From Thermoleophilia bacterium (GTDB taxonomy: Bacteria; Actinomycetota; Thermoleophilia; BMS3ABIN01), in contig JACUUL010000012.1 of NCBI GenBank assembly GCA_014859345.1, positions 1 to 40,744 of the forward strand: 40,744 nt of DNA, in the 5' to 3' direction. The translations under genes were made by a program, and so were the position numbers. Below the pieces are notes generated by a model. It was given only the letters and a program-made list of their open reading frames with translations. It did not search any database and was not told the DNA's origin. Shown here in pieces: positions 8,263-17,722 of the stretch; the stretch's first letter is position 1; each line of letters begins with the position of its first letter.

Positions 8263-8306
8263 GTTCCCTGGCAGCAAGTTTAAGGAAACCTTGCCAGGCG
8301 GGGAAC
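8263..8306 (-). other. Long imperfect hairpin after the caspase-like gene
   Basis: The outer arms GTTCC/GGAAC and inner arms CTGGCA/TGCCAG, then AAG/CTT and TTT/AAA, fold into an interrupted stem of about 17 bp beginning about 10 nt past the stop codon. No T-run follows, so it is not a standard intrinsic terminator. It may stabilise the mRNA 3' end or assist Rho-independent pausing. Confidence 0.45.
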
Positions 8307-8316
8307 AGAGAGGAGC

Positions 8317-9198
8317 TTATCGCGGGCGGGAGAAATCGAGGTTGCCGGGGTAATTGTCGGAGATATGCGGATTCTGGCCGTAATGGTCAGCACCCGGCAA
8401 CGAAGCCAAAAAAGCTTCTTCCACCGACTTTCCCCTGGCGACGCCTTCGTCTATCACATAGTGCGTGAAAACCCCCCGGTTGACCTCGTGAAGCTCGCCG
8501 GAAAGCTGGTTTGCCTGACTGGAAAGCGTAAGCACCCGGTTGGGTCCGGAGATGCCGGGCCGGTCAAAACCGGCGCTGAAGCAACTGTCCACCGTGACCC
8601 ACATGCGCGCCGGGCTGATGCGGGACAGATGCTCTGCCAGGTACCAGTCAAAGAAAAGCCCGATGCCGTTCTTGTAATCGAAGCCCTGGAAATCGAAAGG
8701 GACCATGGCATAACCGTCTGGCAGGCCCGGCACCTTCAGTTCGCCCCTCTCGCCGTTGCGAAGTCCATGACCGCTGTAAAAGAACACTACGTCCGAACTG
8801 GCGTCGATTTCAGGATTTTCGGCCAGCCAGCTCAGGGCATTCCTGATGTTCTCATTGGTGGCCTGCTCGTTCTTGAGCAGGATCACGTTCTGGCGGGGAA
8901 AGCCCAGTTTCTTGGTGAGCAGATCGTACAGCGAGTCGGCGTCGCGGTCGGCGAATTTGATCCTGCCGAGCTCGTTGTTGTCGTAGACGATTCCTATGAT
9001 GACCGCGAACTTCTTGCCGGCGGGCGTATCGTCAACCGCCGCCTCCCGCACGGGCGTCGAGACGCCGCCCACCGCGGAAATCAAAACCGGGCCAAGGGGC
9101 TCGCCGGCCCCGGGGGGGCTGATGCCGGAAAGGCCCATGCTGAGCACCGAAACGGTCACGAAGATCAGGATTGCGGCATTTCGCGAGAAGGAGAGCAT
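8317..9198 (-). CDS. Exported caspase-like peptidase (C14 family)
   Basis: From the ATG at 9198 the product is 293 aa. It starts with a hydrophobic segment (residues 9-25) preceded by one Arg, which is a signal peptide or membrane anchor. A caspase-like domain follows from about residue 63. The catalytic His is in FFYSGHG (His144) and the Cys in VTVDSCFSAGF (Cys206), the dyad expected for bacterial metacaspase-like (orthocaspase) enzymes. Such enzymes cleave after basic or acidic residues, and the preference here is not readable. The track's 679-aa ORF is an artefact: its first 386 codons are antisense to tgt. The gene is divergent from tgt and has its own strong promoter, apparently leaderless. 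Confidence 0.88.
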   Translation of the reverse strand: MLSFSRNAAILIFVTVSVLSMGLSGISPPGAGEPLGPVLISAVGGVSTPVREAAVDDTPAGKKFAVIIGIVYDNNELGRIKFADRDADSLYDLLTKKLGFPRQNVILLKNEQATNENIRNALSWLAENPEIDASSDVVFFYSGHGLRNGERGELKVPGLPDGYAMVPFDFQGFDYKNGIGLFFDWYLAEHLSRISPARMWVTVDSCFSAGFDRPGISGPNRVLTLSSQANQLSGELHEVNRGVFTHYVIDEGVARGKSVEEAFLASLPGADHYGQNPHISDNYPGNLDFSRPR

Positions 9199-9205
9199 CT
9201 GGGCG

Positions 9206-9233
9206 ATTGTACCATGCCCGGAGAACGGTTCAA
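9206..9233 (-). promoter_or_regulatory. Leaderless-type promoter of the caspase-like gene
   Basis: On the minus strand TTGAAC (9233-9228) and TACAAT (9211-9206) are 16 bp apart. Only 7 nt separate the -10 from the ATG at 9198, so transcription should begin at or next to the start codon. The lack of a Shine-Dalgarno sequence agrees. Confidence 0.65.
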
Positions 9234-9248
9234 TACCTCCAACCCCGA

Positions 9249-10389
<1,141 letters not shown>

Positions 10390-10439
10390 AGCGAATCCTT
10401 AATCAGGAATTTCCGTAACCGAGGAGGAAAGGAGCTGTC

Positions 10440-10832
10440 TTGATCGGATCGTACATGGCTGCACTTACATTTATACTCGCCCAGGTCGAGGACGGCGATG
10501 GCGCAGGCGGCTTCGGTGGTTACTGGCTGTTCATCTACATCGCCCTCTTCATAGGAATTTTCTACTTGTTGCTTATCCGCCCGGGACAGAAGCAACGAAA
10601 GGCGCAACAGCAACTGGTGAGCGCCGTCAAAAAAGGAGATCAGATCATGACGGCGGGGGGAATTTACGGCCTTGTGACCCAGGTCAAGGATGATTTCATC
10701 ATGCTCGAGATCGCGAAAAAGACCGAGATCAAGGTCTCAAAAAGCTCCGTCGCCCAGCGCTTCGGCGCAGCGGGGGCGGAAGAGGCCGAAGCGGGGGAAG
10801 AGCCTGAGCCGCCGGAGGCTTCCGGCTCATGA
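10440..10832 (+). CDS. yajC: Preprotein translocase subunit YajC
   Basis: YajC is the small single-span partner of SecD-SecF at the translocon. The 130-aa product has one membrane segment (about residues 27-46, YWLFIYIALFIGIFYLLL) followed directly by the signature RPGQKQRKAQQQLVSAVKKGDQIMTAGGIYG. The C-terminus is acidic and Ala/Glu/Pro-rich. The TTG start at 10440 has AAAGGAG about 5 nt upstream, whereas the internal ATG at 10455 is too far from it. Two unrelated small genes separate yajC from secD. Confidence 0.93.
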   Translation: MIGSYMAALTFILAQVEDGDGAGGFGGYWLFIYIALFIGIFYLLLIRPGQKQRKAQQQLVSAVKKGDQIMTAGGIYGLVTQVKDDFIMLEIAKKTEIKVSKSSVAQRFGAAGAEEAEAGEEPEPPEASGS

Positions 10833-10850
10833 GAGCCTGAAATAACCATC

Positions 10851-11558
10851 GTGGAGCTTGACCTAGCCGTCAGCAAGACCGACAAGTTCGGTGTCTCGCC
10901 CGGTGGCGACACCGTCGAGGTCACGGAGCGCCCCAACGGCGGAGTCAGCGTGGTTCTCTCGGACGGCCAGGGATCCGGGCCGCCGGCCAAAGCCATCAGC
11001 ACCTTCGTGGTCTTCAAGGCGGTTTCCCTCATTGCCGACGGCGCGCGCGACGGTGCCGTCGCGCGCGCCGTGCACGATGCCCTCTACGCCCAGCGCCGGG
11101 CCCAGGTTTCCGCCACGCTCACCATTGTCTCGGCCGACACCGACAACGAGGAGCTGGTCATCACCCGCAACTCCAACTGTCCGGTCATCATTATCTCCGG
11201 CACCGGTGAGCTGACCCTGCTGGAGGAGGCGTCACTGCCAATAGGCACGCAACGCATGATACGGCCCCAGGTCGTCCAGTTGCCGCTGAAGTCGCCCCGC
11301 ACCGTTTTGGCGTTTTCGGACGGCATCCTGTCCGCGGGCCGTTCGAGCGGCAATCCGGTGAAGGTAGGCGAACTTGCGGGACTGGCCGCCGGCATGGCCG
11401 GCGAGGAGGCGGCGGCGATCAGCCGCGGGGTGCTCGAATGGGCGGTGGAACGTGATAGCGGCCGTCCCGCCGATGACATCAGCGTGGTGGCGCTCAGGAT
11501 TGTCCGGCGCAAAGGCGATCCGCGCATCAGGGAGATGACAGTGAGGTATCCGATATAG
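10851..11558 (+). CDS. PP2C/SpoIIE-family serine phosphatase
   Basis: A 235-aa stand-alone phosphatase domain with the metal-binding signatures of the PPM/SpoIIE family: VVLSDGQGSGPPA near residue 35, LAFSDGILSAG in the middle and RPADDISVVAL near the C-terminus. These Asp residues hold the two catalytic metals. No sensor, membrane or kinase domain is attached, so it resembles RsbX/RsbU-like catalytic cores that dephosphorylate anti-sigma antagonists or similar serine phosphoproteins. It starts with GTG 18 bp after yajC, so it is likely cotranscribed. No anti-sigma or STAS gene is nearby, and the substrate is unknown. Confidence 0.8.
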   Translation: MELDLAVSKTDKFGVSPGGDTVEVTERPNGGVSVVLSDGQGSGPPAKAISTFVVFKAVSLIADGARDGAVARAVHDALYAQRRAQVSATLTIVSADTDNEELVITRNSNCPVIIISGTGELTLLEEASLPIGTQRMIRPQVVQLPLKSPRTVLAFSDGILSAGRSSGNPVKVGELAGLAAGMAGEEAAAISRGVLEWAVERDSGRPADDISVVALRIVRRKGDPRIREMTVRYPI

Positions 11559-11638
11559 GGGGTTCTCCCTCCCGGATTCCTGCCGCGCCATCCGGCGGGC
11601 TCATGTCCTCCCGATTGACAGGGTGATCAGTCAAGAAC

Positions 11639-12028
11639 ATGGACACCAAACCAGGAAGCCGGAACAAGGCACCGGAGCCGGGGCCCCGAGGGCTCATAGT
11701 CATCGTCGGCGTCTGCGGGTCTGGCAAGTCGGTGCTGGCCCGGGCGCTCAGGGAGCGGGGCTTCCGGGCCGAGTCGGTCGCCCAGGAGCATTCGCTGGTG
11801 CCGGAGCTGTTTCTGCATCCGAACCCCGATATCGTCATCTACCTCGAAACCAGCGATGACACGGTCGCGGAGCGGAAGCAGACCGCATGGGAACCGCATC
11901 TGCTCTCCCAGCAGCGCCAGCGGCTCGAACATGCCCGGCGGCGGGCGGACATTCACATTGTCACGGACGGCCTGTCGCCGGAAGAGTTGCTTGGAAAAGC
12001 CGAGGCGGCGCTAAGCGCCGGATTTTGA
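11639..12028 (+). CDS. Small P-loop NTPase/kinase-like protein
   Basis: The 129-aa protein has a clear Walker A motif (GVCGSGKS, residues 24-31) after a hydrophobic strand (LIVIV). A likely Walker-B-like strand is PDIVIYLET, followed by the Arg-rich helix RQRLEHARRRADIHI and a closing TDGLSPEELL helix. It is shorter than nearly all nucleoside-monophosphate or shikimate kinases and lacks a recognisable lid, so it may be a reduced P-loop protein of unknown substrate. It sits between the phosphatase gene and secD on the same strand. Confidence 0.72.
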   Translation: MDTKPGSRNKAPEPGPRGLIVIVGVCGSGKSVLARALRERGFRAESVAQEHSLVPELFLHPNPDIVIYLETSDDTVAERKQTAWEPHLLSQQRQRLEHARRRADIHIVTDGLSPEELLGKAEAALSAGF

Positions 12029-12110
12029 CACCCATTATTTTTTGCCCTATGCTTTCGGTATGGCCCGGATCTCTGCGGGCCTGTAAGCTGTTCTGAACAA
12101 AAAAGCCTTC

Positions 12111-13577
12111 TTGACCGACAAACAAAAAAATCTGGCTATCCTGGGCGCGATGCTGGTCCTCGCGGTGTTTTCCGCAATCATCATATGGCCGCCGCGTGAA
12201 AGGACCAGGCTTGGCCTCGACCTGCAGGGAGGGCTGGAAGTCATCCTCGAGGCTTCCGGCAACGTCACCAGCGAGCAGATGGACCAGGCGGAGCTCGTCG
12301 TCCGTAACCGCGTCGACAGGCTGGGAGTCACCGAGCCCGCCATAAGCCGTCAGGGCGCCAACCAGATCTCGGTGGGGCTGGCTGGCGTAACGGATATCGA
12401 GGAAGCCGCCGGCCTGATCGGCAAGACCGCCCTCCTGGAGTTCAAGAGAGTCGACTTAAGGCTGACCAACGAAGCAATCACCGCGACTCAAAGCGCCACC
12501 CTTACCCAGCCCGACGCGGCCGAACCCGCGGCAACCACAGGCCTTCAGGAATTCGAAGCAAACCTGCCGCCCTCAAAGCAGCTGCTCTTCCAGACAGTGC
12601 GCGATGACAAGGGGGAGATGCTTCGAGACGAAGATACCGGCCAGCCGCTGCGGACGCCGATGGTTGTGGATCGGGAGCCTCTTATGACCGGCGCCGCCTT
12701 GAGCGGCGCCAGCGTCGGCTTTGATCAGTTCAACCGTCCCAAGGTGGACATGTCGTTCAACAGCGAGGGAGCCGAGCTTTTCTCCCAGGTGACAGAGGAA
12801 CTGGCGACGGCGGGCGCGATCACCGGAACCGCGCAGCAGATGGCCATCGTTCTGGATGACGAGGTGCAGTCGGCTCCCACGGTCCAGGAAAAGATAACCG
12901 GCTCTTCGGCCGAAATCACCGGCAACATTCCCAGGAAAGAAGTGGATAACACAGTGCTGGTCCTTCAGACCGGCGCCCTGCCGGTGGAGCTGACTACGGT
13001 GGATAAGAACGAGATCAGCGCCACGCTGGGCTCGGATTCTCTCAGGCAGGGGCTTATAGCCGGCGCGGCCGGCCTGGCCCTGGTGATGATTTTCATGGTC
13101 GCCTATTACCGCTTTTTGGGAGTGGTGGCCGTCATCGCGCTGGCCTTTTACGGGCTGCTCTTTTACGCGGCCCTGGTAAATCCCTGGTACCCGGCCACGC
13201 TGACCCTGCCCGGCATCGCCGGCATGATGCTCACCGTGGGCGTCGCCGCCGACGCCAACGTGGTCATCTTCGAGCGCATCAAGGAAGAGGTCAGGAAGGG
13301 CAAGACCATCCGCTCCGCCGTCAGCTCGGGATATTCCAAGGGATTCAGGACCATCCTGGACGCCAACACGATCACCATCATCACAGCCATCATTATCTTC
13401 TATGTGGCTACCGCGGGCGTGAAGGGCTTTGCGCTGACGCTGATGATTGGTGTAATCATCAGCATGTTCACCGCGGTTCTGGCAACCCGGGCGATGCTTT
13501 CCCTGCTCGCCAACTGGCGGATATTCAACAGCCCTGCGCTTATGGGCATCAGGTCGGGCAAGGCGGAAGAAAAATGA
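12111..13577 (+). CDS. secD: Protein translocase subunit SecD
   Basis: SecD, with SecF, uses the proton motive force to pull exported proteins through SecYEG. The 488-aa product has an N-terminal membrane segment, the signature RTRLGLDLQGGLEVILEA, a large extracytoplasmic region holding the P1 head (about residues 45-310), and five C-terminal membrane segments. VGVAADANVVIFERIKEE is the conserved ion-path motif. The start is TTG at 12111, as no better start lies between it and the upstream in-frame stop. Its last codons overlap secF by 4 bp. Confidence 0.95.
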   Translation: MTDKQKNLAILGAMLVLAVFSAIIIWPPRERTRLGLDLQGGLEVILEASGNVTSEQMDQAELVVRNRVDRLGVTEPAISRQGANQISVGLAGVTDIEEAAGLIGKTALLEFKRVDLRLTNEAITATQSATLTQPDAAEPAATTGLQEFEANLPPSKQLLFQTVRDDKGEMLRDEDTGQPLRTPMVVDREPLMTGAALSGASVGFDQFNRPKVDMSFNSEGAELFSQVTEELATAGAITGTAQQMAIVLDDEVQSAPTVQEKITGSSAEITGNIPRKEVDNTVLVLQTGALPVELTTVDKNEISATLGSDSLRQGLIAGAAGLALVMIFMVAYYRFLGVVAVIALAFYGLLFYAALVNPWYPATLTLPGIAGMMLTVGVAADANVVIFERIKEEVRKGKTIRSAVSSGYSKGFRTILDANTITIITAIIIFYVATAGVKGFALTLMIGVIISMFTAVLATRAMLSLLANWRIFNSPALMGIRSGKAEEK

Positions 13578-14470
13578 TGCTGCCTAACTTCGACTTCATG
13601 GGCAAGAAAAAGCTGTGGTTTGCCGTCACGGCTGTGGTTTTCCTGATAAGCGTGGGCAGCCTGTCGATAAGGGGACTGAACCTGGGCATCGATTTTACCA
13701 GCGGCAACCGCCTGGTCGTCAGCTTCGGCCAGGAGGCCACGGTGGATGAGATGCGCGAAATCATTGGCGGCCTCGGTTATGGCGAACCCGTGGTGCAGAC
13801 CATTGGCGAGGGACGATATCAGGTGACGTTGCCGACCCTCACGGCCGAGGAAGAGGCCGGTGTCGTCTCGGCGCTGGATGAACGGTTCGGGGTTCAGGAA
13901 GTGTCATGGAAGAGCGTAGGCCCGACCTTCGGCCGCCAGGTGGTCAACGCCATGGTCCAGGCAGTGATCGCGGCCTGGGTGCTGCTGATAATCTACGCTA
14001 CCGTGCGCTTCGAGTACAAGATGGCGGTGGCGATCCTGGCGGCGGTGGTGCATGACCTGATCCTGACGGGAGGCATCTACTCCCTGGTCGGGCGCGAAGT
14101 CACTACCGCTACCGTGGCCGCAATTCTGACGATCATGGGTTTCTCGCTTTACGACACGGTGATCGTCTTCGACAGGGTCCGTGAGAACGCTCCCAAGGCC
14201 AAACGGGGCACATATGGCGAGATGGTCAACCAGTCGATCCGGGAGGTCCTGGCCCGCTCGATTATCACCACCGTCATCGTGCTCATGCCGGTCCTGAGCC
14301 TCCTTTTCTTTGGGGGCGAGACGCTCAAGGACTTCGCCTTCGCGCTGACCATCGGCATCGCCTCCGGCACTTACTCCTCGCTGTTCGTGGCCTCCCCGCT
14401 CCTTGCCCTGTGGAAGGAGCGCGAAAGACGCTACCGGGCCAGCTCCCGGCCGGCCCGGGCCAAGGCGTAA
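13574..14470 (+). CDS. secF: Protein translocase subunit SecF
   Basis: SecF pairs with SecD. The 298-aa product has the N-terminal membrane segment, the signature LNLGIDFTSGNRLVVSF, a short extracytoplasmic domain and five further membrane segments containing GFSLYDTVIVFDRVREN. It starts at the ATG of ATGATG overlapping the secD stop, so expression is coupled. The C-terminal 15 residues are basic and likely cytoplasmic. Confidence 0.95.
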   Translation: MMLPNFDFMGKKKLWFAVTAVVFLISVGSLSIRGLNLGIDFTSGNRLVVSFGQEATVDEMREIIGGLGYGEPVVQTIGEGRYQVTLPTLTAEEEAGVVSALDERFGVQEVSWKSVGPTFGRQVVNAMVQAVIAAWVLLIIYATVRFEYKMAVAILAAVVHDLILTGGIYSLVGREVTTATVAAILTIMGFSLYDTVIVFDRVRENAPKAKRGTYGEMVNQSIREVLARSIITTVIVLMPVLSLLFFGGETLKDFAFALTIGIASGTYSSLFVASPLLALWKERERRYRASSRPARAKA

Positions 14471-14502
14471 AACCCGGTCGTTTTCGGGTCAGGTTCACGG
14501 AC

Positions 14503-15168
14503 ATGAAAAGAATCCCGGAACCCGAACTGATGGAGGAAGAAGAACAGGTACGCGCTTATGCCCGCGCTGACTTCGACGAACCCCATGGCCGATTCATCAA
14601 GCTGCTCGAGGAGGCCTTCTCCACGGACGAGATAAGGGGTTGCGTGCTCGATCTCGGTTGCGGTCCCGGCGACATTTCCCTAAGGATAGCCAGGGCCTAT
14701 CCGCGCTGCACGGTTCTGGGCATAGACGGCTCCGAGGCGATGATCAGCCTGGGCCGGGAGATTATCTCCCGTTCGGGCGAGGCCGGCCGCGTTGAGCTGA
14801 GGCGGCTGCGGCTGCCCGTGGACAAACCCTCCGGGCGAGATTACGGAGCTATCGTCAGCAACAGCCTGCTTCATCACCTGCGGGAACCCGAGGTCCTTTG
14901 GCATACGATCAGGGAATGCGGCTCTCGGGGAACACCCGTTTTCGTAATGGATCTCATGAGGCCGGCCAGCGTCTCGCAGGCCGAGAGGATGGTCGAAGAT
15001 TATACTGCGGGCGAACCCGAAGTCCTGATACGGGATTTCCGCGCCTCGCTCCTGGCTGCGTATGACCTCGGTGAGGTGAGAGAGCAGCTGGCAAAAGCAG
15101 GGCTGGACGCCCTCCCGGTAAAAGAGGTGAGTGACCGGCACCTGCTGGTAGCCGGCCGGCTGCCTTAG
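14503..15168 (+). CDS. Class I SAM-dependent methyltransferase
   Basis: From the ATG at 14503 the product is 221 aa. The track's start at 14410 lies inside secF. Motif I is VLDLGCGPGDISLRIARAYP (residues about 49-68), the acidic ribose-binding residue is in VLGIDGSEAMI, and motif IV/post-I is AIVSNSLLHHL. This is the Rossmann fold of small-molecule methyltransferases such as UbiE-like enzymes. The substrate cannot be read. It begins 32 bp after secF, so it may be cotranscribed with the translocase genes, but a functional link is not obvious. The 268-bp gap that follows holds no gene I can support. Confidence 0.82.
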   Translation: MKRIPEPELMEEEEQVRAYARADFDEPHGRFIKLLEEAFSTDEIRGCVLDLGCGPGDISLRIARAYPRCTVLGIDGSEAMISLGREIISRSGEAGRVELRRLRLPVDKPSGRDYGAIVSNSLLHHLREPEVLWHTIRECGSRGTPVFVMDLMRPASVSQAERMVEDYTAGEPEVLIRDFRASLLAAYDLGEVREQLAKAGLDALPVKEVSDRHLLVAGRLP

Positions 15169-15436
15169 CTCTCTCTTCCCTGTCTCTTTTATTTTCCGGC
15201 ATGTAGTTCAATTCCCCTTCTCGCCGGGTAAGTAGATATTATCTTTTCAGCGCGTAGTGCCGATTAACAAGGCGTCCCGAAGGGCAGCGTCCCGATGCCG
15301 GCCGGGCGGCAGGATGGAGATGGCCGTTCTCAAGGGGCCAGGACCTGGGGAACTGCTTCTCAAGCAACGGGATTTTGGATGCTGGCGCGTCCTGGAAACA
15401 TCCGTATGACAGACCGACACCAGGGAGGCGATCCTG

Positions 15437-15895
15437 ATGACCAACCTCTTCGAACGCAGTTTTCTGATAGCTCTGGGCGCGGCGGCGCTGACCAGGGAGA
15501 TGGCGGCTGATATCGTCGACGAGCTGGCAAACAAGGGAGACGTGGCCAGCGCCGAAGGCAGGAAAATGGTAGAGGATACCATCGAGCAGGCAAAAGTGGA
15601 GGCCCGGGGGATGAAAACCAGATTTGACGAGGGTTTGAAACGCAGCTTCACGGATATGGGCCTGGCCACTTCCGACCAGATAGAGGAGCTGACCCTGAAG
15701 TTGGCCCAGATAGAGCACCGTCTCTCACTGCTGGAAGCAAGCGCACCGACAGCAGCCCCCGGGATTGAGCCGGTCGTCACGGCCGAGGAGATGCCGAGCG
15801 GCGAGATGCCTGAGGAAGTGTCGGAGGAACACCATCGCCGCCGTGAGGAAAGGGCCGAGGCTGAGGGTTTGAATCCGCATCTTGACCTCCCCTGA
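15437..15895 (+). CDS. Phasin-like / polyhydroxyalkanoate regulator-like coiled-coil protein
   Basis: A 152-aa helical protein. Residues 5-35 form an amphipathic helix (FERSFLIALGAAALTREMAADIVDEL). A long helical stretch to about residue 105 ends in a coiled coil (QIEELTLKLAQIEHRLSLLE), the layout of phasin-like proteins annotated as polyhydroxyalkanoate synthesis regulators. The C-terminal third is acidic and disordered. The ATG has GGGAGG 8 nt upstream. No PHA synthase gene is present, so a granule role is not shown. The ABC1/UbiB-like gene downstream on the same strand is a pairing seen in other genomes and suggests a lipid- or membrane-related job. Confidence 0.65.
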   Translation: MTNLFERSFLIALGAAALTREMAADIVDELANKGDVASAEGRKMVEDTIEQAKVEARGMKTRFDEGLKRSFTDMGLATSDQIEELTLKLAQIEHRLSLLEASAPTAAPGIEPVVTAEEMPSGEMPEEVSEEHHRRREERAEAEGLNPHLDLP

Positions 15896-15959
15896 AACTT
15901 CCGCCACCGGCCCGTAACAAGCTGCCCGTAACGGTTTGAGTCGAAAAGAGGCCTGGAGG

Positions 15960-17612
15960 ATGAGGCTCACTTCAATCAAAAACATCGAACGGATGCGGGA
16001 CATAGCCGAGGCCGCCACCCGCCATGGGTTCGGTTATTTCTTCGAGCGCCACAGCTTGCGCAACCTGCTTCCCCGCCGCAAAATGAAGCCGCGCCCCATG
16101 GGCAGCCGGGGCGAGCACATCAGGGAGATGCTGGAGGAGCTCGGTCCCACTTTCATCAAGTTCGGCCAGCTGATGAGCACCCGGCCCGACGTGGTGCCGC
16201 CCGACATCCTCATAGAACTCAGGAAGCTCCAGGACCAGGTCAGGGGTTTCCCCATCGAGGTGGTTTACGAGATGGTCGAGCAGGAGCTCAACCTCTCGGT
16301 GGAGCGCCTGTTCCTGGAGTTTGAGGAGAAGCCTGTGGCGGCTGCCTCCATCGGCCAGGTGCACCGGGCGGTATTGCCCAATAAAGACCGGGTGATTGTC
16401 AAGGTGCAGCGGCCGGAAGCGGAGGCGCAGATCCGCGCCGACATCGATCTTCTTTACCAGTTCGCCGAGCTGCTCTCGAATTACTGGAAGGACATCTTCG
16501 TGGATCCGGTGGGGCTGGTGGACCAGTTCGCCAGGAGCATCCGGGCGGAACTCGACTACCGCGCTGAAGGCCGCAACGCCGAGCGATTCCAGAATAATTT
16601 CGCGGACGACCCATCGGTGCGCATACCAAAAGTTTACTGGCAGTATACAACCGGCCGCGTGCTCACGCTTGAGGAGATGCCGGGGATCCAGCTGGTCGAC
16701 CTGAATCTTGACAGCATGGACATGTTCGAGCGCAAAGCTCTGGCTGGCCTCATCGCCGAAACATGGCTCAAGCAGATATACATCCACGGCTTCTTCCATG
16801 GCGATCCGCATCCCGCCAATATACTGGTCGACATCGATGGCTCCATCTCGCTCATAGACTTCGGAATCACCGGAAGATTGTCTGAAAAGGATCGCCAGAA
16901 CATTATCAGCCTGCTGCTGGACGTGACCAACGGAAAGCTGGAGCGTCTGCCGAAGCTGATAGAAGACCTGGGGGTGAAGTTCGCCCGGGAGAAGGAAGCA
17001 GAGTTCGTGGTGGAAGCCCGCGACCTATACGCCAAATACTACGGGATCTCGCTGGAAAGTCTGGATCCCGTGACCGCGTTCAGGGATATCTTCGGGGCGG
17101 TCTACCGGTTGAAGATCAAGCTGCCCAGCCGTTTTTTGCTGCTGGAGAAGACGGCCGCCACGCTGGAAGGCATCGGTTCGCAGCTCTACCCGGCATTCAA
17201 TGTCTTCGAGTTTGCCCGGCCCCATGTCCGGGAGTTTGTGAGGAGCCGCTACCGCCCGGATGTGCTTCTGCGGGAGGGCGCTTCTGAAACGATGGGCTTC
17301 CTGACAATGATCAGGGAGTTCCCGAGGCAGGTCTCAGATGCCATGGAGCAGGTGCGAAGGGGAGAGGTGAGCGTCAATTTTATTCATCGCAACCTTGAGG
17401 ATGTGATGCATCGCATCACCGTGCTCACCAACCGGATGGTGATGGCGATCGTTTACGCCGCCATAATCCTGGGTTCTTCGATAATTGGCGTAGCAACCGA
17501 AGGCGGCCCCCGCTTTCTGGGAATATCGCTGTTCGCTTTGCTGGGTTTCGTCGGCGCCGGGTTCCTGGGGCTGGCGCTGGTGGTGGGAATCATCCGTTCC
17601 GGGCGCCACTGA
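15960..17612 (+). CDS. ABC1/UbiB-family protein kinase-like ATPase
   Basis: The family acts in ubiquinone or other prenyl-lipid metabolism as an atypical kinase or ATPase at membranes. The 550-aa product has the family's KxGQ motif (FIKFGQLMSTRPD), the Ala-rich nucleotide loop (AAASIGQVHRA), the catalytic loop HGFFHGDPHPANIL and the metal motif LIDFGITGRL. Two membrane segments close the protein (about residues 490-510 and 518-545). I start at ATG 15960 rather than TTG 15936, with AAGAGG 8 nt upstream. In an organism without visible ubiquinone genes it may serve menaquinone or isoprenoid lipids. That is inference. Confidence 0.9.
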   Translation: MRLTSIKNIERMRDIAEAATRHGFGYFFERHSLRNLLPRRKMKPRPMGSRGEHIREMLEELGPTFIKFGQLMSTRPDVVPPDILIELRKLQDQVRGFPIEVVYEMVEQELNLSVERLFLEFEEKPVAAASIGQVHRAVLPNKDRVIVKVQRPEAEAQIRADIDLLYQFAELLSNYWKDIFVDPVGLVDQFARSIRAELDYRAEGRNAERFQNNFADDPSVRIPKVYWQYTTGRVLTLEEMPGIQLVDLNLDSMDMFERKALAGLIAETWLKQIYIHGFFHGDPHPANILVDIDGSISLIDFGITGRLSEKDRQNIISLLLDVTNGKLERLPKLIEDLGVKFAREKEAEFVVEARDLYAKYYGISLESLDPVTAFRDIFGAVYRLKIKLPSRFLLLEKTAATLEGIGSQLYPAFNVFEFARPHVREFVRSRYRPDVLLREGASETMGFLTMIREFPRQVSDAMEQVRRGEVSVNFIHRNLEDVMHRITVLTNRMVMAIVYAAIILGSSIIGVATEGGPRFLGISLFALLGFVGAGFLGLALVVGIIRSGRH

Positions 17613-17655
17613 TTCGTTCCTTGGCGCGGCCTTGATCACAATTCCTCGCTCTTCG

Positions 17656-17682
17656 TTGAATAACGCCCAACGTTGTTATAAT
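17656..17682 (+). promoter_or_regulatory. Extended -10 promoter of the diguanylate cyclase gene
   Basis: TGTTATAAT (17674-17682) is a perfect extended -10. A -35-like TTGAAT (17656-17661) is 15 bp upstream. The start near 17689 leaves about 34 nt before the ATG at 17723. No good Shine-Dalgarno is present. Confidence 0.55.
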
Positions 17683-17722
17683 TGAGCTCTGTCATGTCGC
17701 CCAACTTGCGTTCCCTGTTTAC

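Larger units (their letters stand above)
7951..8316. other. Intergenic region upstream of the molybdoenzyme operon
   Basis: This 366-bp gap lies between the start of the molybdoenzyme gene and the stop of the caspase-like gene, both on the minus strand. It contains a possible promoter, a perfect 14-bp tandem duplication and a long imperfect hairpin, each listed separately. No further coding region is supported. Confidence 0.6.

Noticed and set aside
15169-15436. Possible structured RNA in the gap before the phasin-like gene
   Set aside because: It is G+C-rich with local stems, but I saw no SRP, 6S, RNase P or riboswitch consensus blocks.
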